A stretch of DNA of 64,000 nucleotides from Gautieria morchelliformis (GCA_015179125.1 WHVA01000076.1:236069-300068); one strand, 5' to 3'. Positions 35,740-46,830 are shown, counted from the first letter of the stretch. Notes: generated by a model not told the origin, from the sequence alone. Program-made: numbers and translations.

Positions 35740-36374
35740 ATTTCCTTCACTCTTTTGATGGTCACTTTCTTAGTTAGACACACACTATTTGATATGTTTG
35801 ATCTCAGCCACTTTGCCAAATACTTACACTTGTAATTCTTGGTTTTCCTCAGCATTTCCATCTTGCTTCTACTTCTGTTCTCTGTCTCTTTCCATTCCAT
35901 TTCTGTTCCTGAAAAACATCCAAGAAAAAATTCCCTAAAATTCCCGAAACACCAAAAAATTTAGTTAGTTACAATTTACTGTAGAGTTTCATCGTGATCC
36001 ACTTCCCCGTTTCCTCATCCTTGTATGAATCCTTGTCTCCATTCACCAAATCTTTTTCTTTTTCTTTTTCTTTCTCTTTTCCTTCCCCTTTGTCCTGAGT
36101 CCTCATTTCCATACCTGAGCCAGGTCCCAATCCCAGATCCAAACCCCTGCCAATCACCCCTGAATCTGATCCCCACCTCCTGGCTTGCTCTGCCGCAATT
36201 GCCGATGCCATCAAATCCCAAACCATCTTCACATACTGCTGGTTGTTTATGCTCGCATAAGCCAAAAGCTCTCGGCTTACCTCCAGCAGTTGCCAGAGGT
36301 ACTCGTTCTGCTGGCATAAGAGCAGCCTGAATGGAGGTGCAGCCAGCTTTTTGCCCATTCCCAAAGGCCAGCCT
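35740..36374 (-). pseudogene. Middle part of interrupted minus-strand gene, with intact intron
   Basis: On the minus strand an open frame from the element 2 boundary reads KKLAAPPFRLLLCQQNEYLW, then NNQQYVKMVWDLMASAIAAE, then a Gly-rich part and a charged GKEKEKEKEKD run. It reaches a textbook intron (35909-35979): donor gtaaat, branch-like ctaactaac, acceptor ttttttcag after a pyrimidine run. The next exon (35740-35908) is basic (MEWKETENRSRSKMEMLRK) and continues across element 1. The left end is cut by element 2 at 36374. I do not recognise the family. Confidence 0.6.
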
Positions 36375-36587
36375 TGTAAATAACCCATGTATCTACATGT
36401 ACATTAGTTATTACATAATCCCAGTGGGCCCCTTAAGGACCCACTGTATAGTTTATGCGTGGGAACTGGCTAGCGGTCCCCATTGCATCTTACCCTTACA
36501 CTGTCACTACGTAGCATCAGAATACCACACATTGGTCAAGTTCTGTTGTGCTCTTGTGACCTAAGGCTTAAGATAGACATCTTTACA
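36375..36587 (+). repeat. Element 2 left LTR
   Basis: This 213-bp LTR has TG/CA ends and contains a 7-bp hairpin (cagtggg...cccactg). It differs from the right LTR at two positions (t/c in cccattgc and in ctgttgtg). Confidence 0.93.
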
Positions 36588-36728
36588 ACTTTTTGAACTA
36601 TCCTGCGGTTGATCACCACGCGACCAACCGATAGTGGATTCGAAGCAATCTTGAAAAAGATCGCTGCGTCGACGACTAAACATCGTTGAGACCCTCCAGT
36701 AGACCTTCTACTGTCGGCTGCGAGTGTG

Positions 36729-39700
36729 ATGATGATTCCACGCAGTCGAAGACGGACACGAGCAACGAGCTCGAGGTCCACGCCCCAGGCGCAGCCCAGC
36801 GACACGACGGCTGATGCTGTCCTGGACCAAGAGAACAGGACGATAGAAGACGGAGAGATTGTAGATCTCACCGCCCTCGTCCCCTCAGTAGAGGATGAGG
36901 AAAACCCCGACCATGTCTCGTCGAGCGTGGCCGAGGAAGAGGCGACGCCGGGCAACGAGCCAGCACCGCCCCCCCATCTCTCTCTACCCAAGGACAAAGG
37001 AAAGGGCAGAGAAGTCTCGCCATCATCGGATGGTAGAGCAACAACGTCGAGGCGGGCACAAAGCCACGACTCAAACCGACACTCACGAAGTAGAGCGACA
37101 ACGATCGTCCCTGAAGGAGGATGACGGCAAAAAAGACGAGCCCCAGACGATGGTCAGGACTCGGAATACTCGAGCTCTAGTCGCAAGAGCCGAGGGCTCA
37201 CGCCATCGACCACGAGACGGCAGAGGCCCTGAACAAACAGGTGCAGGCTGCACTGCACCGAAGTACGCTGACGCGCCACAAGCATGATCAGCTGGCATCG
37301 CAGCTTGACAACGCCGCCGCCGCCCTAATGGCAATCGGCAAAGAACTCCACCAGGCGGAGGAGGTCAGGCTGCAAGACGCTGCCACGGTGGAGGACGTCC
37401 AGAAAGCACTCCGCCCACGCGGGGAACGCGACGCAACTCGTCCGAGCTCGCGACAGTCCGCAGCCAACGAACGCAGTCGCGACGTGGAAGACCCACGCCG
37501 AAAGGAGCGAGACAAGCAGCGAATGCCGCTGCCAGCTGTCCCGGTCGAACAGGACGTAAGGTTGGGAACGAACCTCATGAACAACCGGCTGCCCCAACGG
37601 ACAGCCGTAAAACGATCCAACAGATGTTAGGGATCAGGTTGCTTCAGAGCCTGACTCTGAAACGACGACCGAGAGCCTAGAGCTCGAAGTCGCACACTGG
37701 CAGCATAAAGAAGCCACAGCCGCGTGCCGCCACACACGGGCACTCGAGCTACTAGCGAAAAACGCTGAAGAGACAGTGGCCCACAGCCACACCGCTCAGC
37801 TGCCTGACGAGCAGCTCACGCAAGCTGTACAGACGCACGGCAGGCGCGCGCAGCCTACAACAGCAGGCTATGGATCTGCAAGGTGGGACTGACCGGGGAC
37901 ACCATGCACAAAACGCCCCCGGAACCGAGAGCACAGAATGCTCCTGATCCTGAGCCCGATCTGGGCCCGGGGCCCGTCAGGGCATATAACAGCCTGCCCT
38001 GCGTGGCATCACAACTACGCGAGCGATCCATGGCCCCAACGGAAGGCCAGGGAATCCCTGACCAGGCCGACGTCGTACCAATGGAGCCGTACGACGGGAT
38101 CACATGGATGATCCGCATGGCGTTAGCAGACGCCGCGGACACAGACCCGGAGAAGTCTGTGCTAGCGAAAGCCGGCGTGAAATTGGCTCACCCTGAGCCA
38201 TATGCCGGGGGATCTGACCTCGAAGAGTTTGAAATCTTCATGGCAGCCATCCTACGATGGCTGAAAATGAATTGCCTCCTAGGGCCAACCAGCATCGACA
38301 TGCAGGTCGGCTATGTGGGCACTCGCCTCACTGGCGAAGCCCAGGAGTGGTTCCTTCGAAACATTGAACGCTTCGATCACCAGGTCCGCAGCTGGACGCT
38401 GGAAACTGTGATGCAAGGCTTTCAAAAAAGGTTCCTGCACACACTGACGTACCATCACGCATCGAATAAATTCACGTGGTCATGCAATGCATGAAAACCG
38501 TTCAGGAGATGCTGAACGAGCTCACGAAATACGCGGCACGTATGATACAGCCGCCAGACGAGTACACGTTCCGGAGACGGTTCGTATCAGCGCTGTGCAA
38601 CGAGGTCCTCAAAAAGGGCTATAATGCCGAGAGCAGCTCAATAGAGCAACTCTTCGAGACGGCCCGGATGATCGAGGAGGCATCCCGATACAACATGGGG
38701 ATGCGCCACGCAGAAAGCGCAGCAGCAACGGCAAGCGCTGCCCGGCTCACAGGGAGCAAGCCGTTGACACAAACAGGCCTGACCAGGCCCAGCCTGTTCG
38801 CAAGAAGCGGAACAGGACAACGGCTACCACCCTCACGCCCAGCACAAGCTGGACGCCCGCCTGAAGCTAAACAGCCTCAAGCGTCAGGGTCGTCCCCACG
38901 ACCTGCCCCACCGACGAAAACGTCGGGCCGGCCTAACGATAGGCCCAGTGGCAGCCAAAGCAGCACCACATGCTTTGAATGCAGCCAACCTGGCCACAAG
39001 AAGGCAGAGTGCCCCCGGCTTAGGTCCGGTATAAGGACAGCGGCCGTGAGGCACGACGATGAAGCCGAGGATCCAGAAACGGATCTTGGTCAAAATTCTC
39101 TTCAACAGATTGATGAAGAGGGGGAGGGTGATCCCCAACCCAACGACACTCCGGATAACGGAGACACGCCCGCTGAAGAGTGGGACCCTGAGCCGTCCCA
39201 ATACTATGAATGGGACGAGGAGGTGGAAGACACCACCTACAGGTCCAGCGCGATCAGATTCGCGCTGGAGGATGAAACTGCCACAAAGGTCATGGCGGCA
39301 CGCACATCGGTCACACCAGACAAGGCGGCCGAGCCGGTGTATCACCACCGAAGCAAACACAGGACACGGCCAACGCGTCCACGCAGTGAGAACCGTACCC
39401 TATCGGGGTACTGTGAAATAAACGGCATAAAAGCCCATTGCCTGCTAGATAGCGGCAGCGAAGGGGTACTGCTGTCCCCCGAATTCACGCGAGCTACAGG
39501 GATGAAGACATTCTCCCTGGAGCAACCAATCGCGCTGCAGCTAGCCTGCATAGGCAGCCGTTCCACGATCAACTATGGAACGAACACGACCATTAAGTTT
39601 GGTTGTGGGACATACGACGAATATTTCGACGTAGCAAACGTCGAATATTACGACGCGATCTTAGGGACACCATTCCTAAGGAGATTCGGCATAACCCTGG

Positions 39701-39849
39701 ACTTCTCGAGCCCAGGAATGATTCGCAAGGGAAACGAAGTGATCCCCACGGGCAAGGTCTCATTCGACAATGACGAATCAAAGAACAAGGACAAAGGGAC
39801 ACGGGTGAGCATGATCACCCAGGCGCCGAAGCCAAACCTGGCTCATTGA
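36729..39849 (+). pseudogene. Element 2 gag-protease, multiply frameshifted
   Basis: The reading frame opens near ATG 36729 and moves between frames near 37110-37240, 37630, 37880 and 38470. Parts recognisable by character are an acidic Ser/Pro-rich N-terminus, a coiled-coil-like stretch (37241-37630), a capsid-like region (38130-38460, GVKLAHPEPYAGG, TGEAQEWFL), a zinc knuckle CFECSQPGHKKAEC at about 38970 and a retroviral-type aspartic protease with LLDSGSEGVLLS at about 39447 and ILGTPFLRRFG. The last frame is long and intact (38476-39849). Confidence 0.88.
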
Positions 39850-39855
39850 ATCCAG

Positions 39856-39931
39856 GAGGACGAGTCGTGGGACGACTCGTCCTCAAACTCACCCTACAGC
39901 CGTAGGGAGAGACGCTCTCACCTAACGGTGA
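39856..39931 (+). promoter_or_regulatory. Three successive hairpins between gag-protease stop and pol start
   Basis: Stem 1 has 13-bp perfect arms (39856-39868, 39872-39884) and loop ggg. Stem 2 has 6-bp arms (39892-39897, 39902-39907). Stem 3 has 5-bp arms (39918-39922, 39927-39931). They fill the linker between the protease ORF stop (39847-39849) and the pol frame (first ATG 39937), a place where structured RNA could affect re-initiation or readthrough. That role is inferred. Confidence 0.6.
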
Positions 39932-39936
39932 AAGTG

Positions 39937-42900
39937 ATGGGAAAGAGGAAAGCGGGCCCGCGCGCCGCGGGACCTAATGGACGCCAACAGCGCCTAATGG
40001 CTTCTAAGCCAACCACCACCATCATCCTCATGGATGATGACCTTCCTCGCCTCCACGAGGAATGGATGGAACGAATCACTGACCTAGTCAGTGGGATTCC
40101 ATTAGAACTCCCGCCACTACGGGAGATCAACCATGAGATCAACCTCATTGATCCCAACAAGCACATGCGGTATCGACTACCGAAATGCCCCGAACACTTC
40201 CGAGAGGAACTGTCGGCTAAGATAGAACGATACACCACTGCAAAGTGGTGGATTCCGGCAGTAGCGCAGCAGGCAGTGCCCATGCTGTGTGTGCCGAAGA
40301 AGAATGGTACATTGAGAACCGTCTTCGATCTGCGCCAGCAGAACGAGAACACGGTGAAGGACGTCACGCCCTTCCCGGATCAAGACATCATATGCAGCGA
40401 CATGGCTCGCTGCCGATATCGAACTAAACTCGATATGTCAGAAGCATACGAGCAGATCCGGATCCATCCGGATCACGTAGCAAAGACAGCCTTTGCCACG
40501 ATCCTTGGCACCTTCAGGAGCCAGGTGATACAGATGGGGGACTGTAACACCCCATCAACATTCCAATGGCTGATGACAGCCATTTTCCGCGACTGCATAG
40601 GTCGCTTCGTCCATGTATACATGGATGACATCTTCATATTCTCGCTCTCAATACAAGAGCATGAAGAGCACCTCTACATCGTCTTTGACAGACTGAGGAA
40701 GAATCACCTCTTTCTGAGCAAGAAAAAGGTGGACCTTTACTCCATCCGAATGGAGTGTCTTGGCCATATGATCGATGACCGAGGGGTACATGCCGACGAG
40801 GACAAGATGCAACGCATCCGCGAGTGGTGCAGGCCACGGACGTTCAACGACGTCCAGCGTTTCCTCCGGAATAACCATCCATTCGAATGGACACCACTGC
40901 TCGACAAATGCTGGCAAAGCATTAAGGCGTTGGCCTGTAAGGCCCCGATCCTGCGTCCAGTAGATGCAAGGTGCCCAGAACCGATCTGGGTGATCACCGA
41001 CGGATCAAAAGCCGGCGTCGGTGTGGTCTACGGCCAAGGTCCTGACTGGAAAACTTGTCGACCAGCCGGCTTCTTATCAAAGAAGTTCAGCGTTGCTCAG
41101 CAACACTACTGGACTCACGAGCACGAGACAATCGCGGTGCTCGAGGCTCTCATGAAATGGGAGGACAAACTGCTGGGGCGAAGGTTCACCCTCGTCACAG
41201 ATCACAAAGGGCTCGAGTACTTCGAGACCCAGAAGAGCCTATCTGACTGCCAGGTCAGATGGTGGGAGTTTCTCTCCCGGTTCAATTTCAACACCGTTCA
41301 TGTAGACGGTGTAGAGAACAAGGTAGCGGACTGCCTGTCGCGCTACTACGGGAGTGACACGAGTGATGACAATCACCCGGACCACATCTTCGTGAACGCG
41401 GATGTGCATTTAGACCCGGACGGTGAGTTATTGCCCACCGACCGGTATGTCGAGTTGCGAACAGTGGCGACAAGACGCTCTAAACGCCTCGCTGAGAAGA
41501 CAGAGGCGAGAGTAACGGAAGCCGCCGCATTAAACGAGGGCTCACCAGAGCCCGCAAACGTCGCCGCGTCCCACAACGACGACGATGATGTCAGAGCCAT
41601 CGCCGCAGGAAATGACGGTGCACCCCTGCGCTGGGTCGTCGAGCAAGGCGTAGACCTGTCTAAGGTCCTACGAGACGCGTACCACAGGGACACCATGTTC
41701 ACAAAGATCATGGCGCACCCGGACGCGCACCTGAGATTCAGGATCCGGGACGGGCTGATCTGGACTAAGAATCAGCTCAAAAGAGACATCATAGCCATCC
41801 CCCGCTCTGTTCTTCAAGGGGGAAGGAAGCTGATCGAAATTATCATCGATCGGGCACATCAGATAGTCGGCCACTACGGCCATCTGAAGACTTCAAACTA
41901 CGTTCGAAGAGCATATTGGTGGCCGGGCATGAGCCCAGACATAGAAGCATTCTGCACATCGTGCGCGAGGTGTCAGATGATGAAAACCGGGCCACAACGG
42001 CCCAAAGGCCTACTACACAGCCTACCCATTCCAGATAGGCCGTGACAGTCGATTGGCATCGACTTCATGGGGCCCCTGCCCAAATGCAACGACTGTGACT
42101 ACCTGATGGTAGTCATCGACTGACTAACGTCGCTCGTACACCTCGTACCAACCACGACGAGCTTGTCAGCCAAGGGAGTAGTAGCCTGGCTGTTTCTGAA
42201 GGAGGTCATTCGACTCCACGGAGTTCCCGACTCCATCATCTCGGACAGAGACTCGAAGTTCACGTTGATCTTCTGGCGTGAACTACAGCGACTCATGGGG
42301 ACTAAGCTCCTCATGTCAACCGCCTTCCATCCCCAAACGGATGGAGCAACTGAGCGGGCAAACCGCTCGATCGGCCAGATATTGCGCGCGGTCATCAGAG
42401 ACGATCAGAAGGATTGGGCATTGAAATGCCCAATGGTTGAGGTCGCCCTCAACAGCAACATCAGCGCGACCACAGGGTTCGCACCGTTCGAGCTGAACCA
42501 CAGCTGTTGGGTGCATTTATGCTCCTGCACCAAAATCAAGCATAATATATTCGATTTATTGTATGGTGTTTCAATCCTTTCTCACATTGTTCTTGTACCA
42601 TGCATCTATTTCTCTGATTATTTTCGAAATTTTCCAGTCACTCCTTATCTCTCCATTTCACTTTGTTATCTCTATTTTCACAGGCGGCTGCACCCAGCGG
42701 AGTTTGAAATGACTTCGACGCGCGAGCCCATGGGCGCTAAAGGGCCGGGTGCACGTATATGCCTTCTGAGACAGGATAGTGCTCCTCTCTCAGTGACAAT
42801 AAATTCACTGAGAGAGGCGAGTAGTATCTTTCATATTTACATAGCATGTTGACTGAAAATAATGTAGTGTATTTGATTCTAGGTATTGTATTAATATATC

Positions 42901-43636
42901 AGTGACAATAAATTCACTGAGAGAGTGTATTTGATTCTAGCTTTCTAATAACTCTACCGAACCTTCCCTGCCATAGCCCCTAGTTGCTTACAACAGCTAT
43001 ATGCCACGGATAGACCTCCCCATAGCCGTGGACACCCCGTTCAAGGGGGTAGCCCGGTTCACACATCAGGCAAAATGGAACCTGATGGCGGCACATGATG
43101 CAATCATAGAGTATCGAGTGACACAAACGTTTCGCGCAAATAAGAAACGTATGGCGAGCGACAGGTACGCAGCTAACGACCGCGTCTACCTTTCGACACA
43201 AAACCTAACTCTCCCGAAAGGAAGAGCCAGAAAACTAGTCCCGCGGTACATCGGACCGTACCGCGTCGTCGAGGCTCGCAACGACGCATCGACAGTGACC
43301 CTCGATCTTCCCGACGAACTGAAAAGCCGTCGCATTTCACCGGTCTTCCATTCCAGCCTCGTACGGCGATACGAGGCTAACAACGACGAATTATTCCCTC
43401 ATCGTGAGGTCAAGTCATTTTATGACTTTGGAGCGAATGACGACGAGGAGTGGCTCGTCGACGAGATTATCGCACATCGATGGATAAACTCAACGGACCT
43501 GGAGTTCCAGGTCCGTTGGACCCTAGGTGACGTGACATGGGAACCCATGTCGTCCTGCAAGGACCTTGAAGCCCTAGATAGCTATCTAGAGCTTCGGGGG
43601 GTGGACAAACCACGCGACCTCCCCAGACGCCACTAG
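39937..43636 (+). pseudogene. Element 2 pol: RT, RNase H, integrase, chromodomain, broken
   Basis: RT runs from about 40140 and has an intact active site YMDD (40618-40629). About 25 residues are missing between the RT connection and RNase H (QRFL joined to RNNHPFEW near 40872). RNase H shows ITDGSKAGVGVVYG and TDHKGLEYF. The integrase zinc finger (HQIVGHYGHLK ... CTSCARC) is followed by TGA at 42043-42045 and TGA at 42121-42123, where the family would read Trp and Arg. The core continues with SDRDSKF and GATERANRS, is split by a nested LTR, then reads YMPRIDLPIAV to a GPY/F-type RYIGPYRVVEARN. A chromodomain-like end (EEWLVDEIIAHRW ... SYLELRGV) closes the protein at 43634-43636. Confidence 0.9.
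42505..42992 (+). mobile_element. Nested solo LTR in element 2 integrase, TSD ACAGC
   Basis: This 488-bp insertion begins TGTTGGGTGC, ends CTTACA and is flanked by ACAGC (42500-42504, 42993-42997). Removal restores FELNHSYMPRIDLP in integrase. Inside, a segment of about 104 bp holding cagtgacaataaattcactg and gtgtatttgattctag occurs twice (about 42798 and 42902). Its ends differ from the 401-bp solo LTR in element 1, so it is another family. Confidence 0.88.
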
Positions 43637-43750
43637 ACGCGTCTGTCACGTGCAGACCATGTGACGCGCCGGCCACGGCGTGGTTAAATTTTCGCCTCGG
43701 ATCTTTCTGAGGGCGCAACGCTTCTTGGAAGCAACCACCATCATCTACCC

Positions 43751-45739
43751 ATGAAGATGATGCCCCCCAAGGATGGGATGGACGTTGATCCGTCAACGTC
43801 CACAACGCGAACAACGGCCCCAAGACAGGGGGCCGCAGACATTCTCCGTGCTCCAATAGACCAGGAGCACTGGATGATCGTGGGATGGGAGGACGCCCTC
43901 GCCATTGTCCACCCGGACGATTGCGCAACATGCGCGGACTATGCCGCGCACCTTAGGGCCACGACCGGCACCCGCAAGGTCAAATTGCGGGACAAAGACA
44001 TCGGCGACGCCGTCGATGCAGCTTGGGGATGGCTCCCAAGGGGCATCGCGCGTGACGCACAAGAAGAGCCCCTCCAGGACGTCCACGACCTAAAAAAAGA
44101 GGTCAAGGAGCTGGAACGCACGGTCGAGGACCGCAACGACACGCTCGCAACCGAGCGCGCCAGGATCAAGGAACTGGAGCAACAGCTGAGCGCAGCCCAG
44201 CTCCAGGTTACCCTGGTTCACGCTGCCTCAAAAAGGCCGCGACATGACCCGGCCACGGACCCAGTGGCCGGGCCATCATCACCTCGCGCGACGGCGCCGT
44301 TGCCGGCGCGCGCAACATCGGGGCTAGCGTCCCGATTGTCGGCACCGACCCTGACAACGACAACGACGGAAGGGCAGAGTGCGCCTTCCGACTCTGCGTA
44401 CGGCGTCCCCGATGGATGGGAGTCCGACTCATCCGTCTGGAAGACGTACGACCCCGAACGGGCACAGAGGCTGGCGGAGCAGCCAAAGAAAAAGCGCAAG
44501 AAATTGCGCAGCAATGCCAATACCGTCAATGGGCTAGCCATTGCGAAGGAAAGCGCGATCAGCGCTTACCTAGCGGCATCATCGTTGCACACCATCAACG
44601 ACCCTGCCCTGCAACGGCGGATAGCACAGGTCGAGGCCCAGTACATTGGGCCTGGCGTGGCCCTTCCTCCACCGGCGGGGACAGTTCACCCTCCCTACCC
44701 GGGGGAGGGGACGCTCATCCCACTTGGAGATCCACTGATCTCCGAGATGGGCCTCCTACCATGGCCGGTAGGAAAGGCCCAACAGCGTCGTACTCAATGG
44801 TATGACGTCTGCCCGCTCGATGACCCACGCTTTGTCGAACTCATAGCGCGGGCAAAAGAAACGCCGCAGCTTGCGCGTACGCGCGAGATGATCGGCGTAT
44901 TCAAACGCATCGAGCACGGACAACGCGCTCGCAATCCCAAAAGGGATTGTCTCGTGATAGCGGGTGGTACCCCGCACGACATCGTGGCCATCCTGAAGGG
45001 TTGGATATACAACCCTGAAGGAATCCCATCCGCCATCCGTGACAACGCGGATGGCACCTTCAACCTAGATGACATGGACGTCTGGATGTGGTTGAAGGTC
45101 CTTGCGCCCCGGGTCAAAGGGGTCGCATCACCTCTCAGGGCGAGGCTACTCGACCTCTTCGGCTCGACAGACCAATGGTCGAGCCTCGTCGACACCAGGG
45201 AAGTGCTGACACCTCAGAGCACCACCCTGCGGCTCTCAATCATGGGTCCATTCCCTGTGGAGTGCCGAGCCGGCCCCGACATCCCACTCGCGGAGATCGC
45301 GAGATGGTTGGCCCGCTACGCGGGAGTCACTCGCGAGCGAGTGGCGCGCATTGAACATTATGTTCAATGCAGCATCACCGGCGCGGCGTTCAGTGCCGCC
45401 GCCCGCGAGGGCCAACAAAAGGTCATCGAGACCAGCCACGTGAGGGCCGCGGTGCCATGACCCCTCACTCATGCCCAGCTCGACTGAGAGCTGGCGCGCT
45501 TCCGGCCCCCTCCTCAGGCTGAGGACCCGGCCGTTGAGGCCATGCTCCGCGAGGACACGGGCCCCAGCACCCAAGCGGATACCGCCGCTAGTGGTGAGGC
45601 CGACCAGCCTCACCCAATCACCACCGACGACGCGGAGGTGCCCCCGGAGGAGTCACGTGCTCCACCGGCCCCGTACGACGACGACGTCATCGTATCGGCC
45701 ACTCTAGAGGACTCCCTCATGGATGACCTCTATGAGTAG
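43751..45739 (+). CDS. Element 2 third ORF, unknown protein
   Basis: I do not recognise this protein. From ATG 43751 the frame is open for 569 residues to TGA 45458-45460. The same frame, with one more TGA at 45488-45490, continues to TAG 45737-45739, ending in an acidic tail (DSLMDDLYE). Both TGAs could come from CGA. Visible parts: an N-terminal domain with HWMIVGWEDALAIVHPDDC, a heptad-type coiled coil at about residues 110-155, a Ser/Thr/Pro-rich linker, a basic nuclear-localisation-like KKKRKK at about 245 and a C-terminal globular half (DNADGTFNLDDMDVWMWLK). It sits between pol and the polypurine tract, where standard gypsy elements have nothing or an env gene, but no signal peptide or membrane segment is present. 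It is better preserved than gag and pol. Confidence 0.75.
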
Positions 45740-45763
45740 TAGTTAACCCCTATAGTTGTCTAT

Positions 45764-45775
45764 AGAGGGGGAGGG
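45764..45775 (+). other. Element 2 polypurine tract
   Basis: The purine run agagggggaggg lies directly before the right LTR at 45776. Confidence 0.75.
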
Positions 45776-45988
45776 TGTAAATAACCCATGTATCTACATG
45801 TACATTAGTTATTACATAATCCCAGTGGGCCCCTTAAGGACCCACTGTATAGTTTATGCGTGGGAACTGGCTAGCGGTCCCCATCGCATCTTACCCTTAC
45901 ACTGTCACTACGTAGCATCAGAATACCACACATTGGTCAAGTTCTGTCGTGCTCTTGTGACCTAAGGCTTAAGATAGACATCTTTACA
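45776..45988 (+). repeat. Element 2 right LTR
   Basis: This 213-bp LTR is identical in length and ends to the left LTR and is followed by the AGCCT target copy. Confidence 0.93.
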
Positions 45989-46812
45989 AGCCTCCACTGG
46001 CCCCAGACCTGGCTGACCCCCTTGACTACCTGTCTGCACCTCAACCAACACCTGCCCGCCTGATGGCTTTACGCCACCTGGGTTTGCCTTTTTCACCCTC
46101 ACCTCCTCAGCCTCATCCTAATCCCTGTAAGGCAGAATAACCTTTTCATCTTTCCATTTCTGCTTCCTGTTGAGGAACGAGCACCGGAAAGTCCAAACCT
46201 TGTGTTGGTTGCAGGTTTGGCATGCTGTCCTGGGCCTGAGTATGCATCTGATCCCCTGCTGACTGCAATTGTTGCATGGAAAAGGCTATTGCCCAAGTTA
46301 GTAATGCTGAATACAAAACATAACACTGATGGCTTAGCACGACAACCCTGTCGTCTTCTGTCAAGCCTGGCTTGTTGGTCTTTTCTACATCCCAAGAATC
46401 CTGGGTAACATTCTGCAAACCTTGGGACTGCAGCTTGCTTTTTCTGGGCATCCCTCCACTTGGCCAATTCTGGGTGGAGGCCCTGAGCCTTTGCTGTGGT
46501 GTCTATGTCCATCTGGTCATGGCCTGTCACCAAGTTCACATTGTTGAGTTTGGTGGTCTGCTTGTCCTCAGGCCTTTTCTTGGCCTCAGCTTGCTGTATC
46601 ATCTCTGCCTTGGCCTTCTGTTTATCAGCCTTGGCCTTGTGGGCCTGGTTGTTTGAAAAAAGGTCCCTGATGATTGTGAAGTAGATGCAGCATGTGTTGA
46701 AGAACATGCACCTGTTCTCCAAATCTCTGTCAAAGTCTGCTAGGGTTGCAGGCTTGACCTTCACCAGCTTTGTGGCCATCCTCTCTTCCACTCCTCTACT
46801 ACTATCTTCCAC
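45989..46812 (-). pseudogene. First part of interrupted minus-strand gene, gag-derived N-terminus
   Basis: The minus-strand frame from 46812 begins MEDSSRGVEERMATKLVKVK and PATLADFDRDLENRCMFFN, clearly related to the element 1 gag N-terminus. After RDLFSNNQAHK it leaves that homology for a Lys/Ala-rich helix (KAKADKQKAKAEMIQQAEAK) and a different domain (GHDQMDIDTTAKAQGLHPEL). It is cut at 45989 by element 2; the sequence on the far side of element 2 (36374 and below) belongs to the same minus-strand locus. It may be a host gene that captured gag sequence or a deleted element; function unknown. Confidence 0.55.
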
Positions 46813-46830
46813 TACCTCTCCCAGTTCCGC

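Larger units (their letters stand above)
36375..45988 (+). mobile_element. Element 2: Ty3/gypsy chromodomain element with third ORF, TSD AGCCT
   Basis: Both LTRs are 213 bp (TGTAAATAACCC to TTTACA) with only 2 differences seen. AGCCT is duplicated at 36370-36374 and 45989-45993. Internal order: gag with zinc knuckle and protease, pol, then a separate ORF before the polypurine tract. Gag and pol hold several frameshifts, nonsense codons and a deletion although the LTRs are young, so the copy was probably mobilised while already defective. A nested LTR interrupts integrase. The internal region is dense in perfect short hairpins (see findings). Confidence 0.95.

Noticed and set aside
35969-36388. 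Taking the 139-codon minus ORF as a gene of its own
   Set aside because: Its first residues come from the element 2 LTR and its last from an intron; it is the middle of a gene interrupted by elements 1 and 2.
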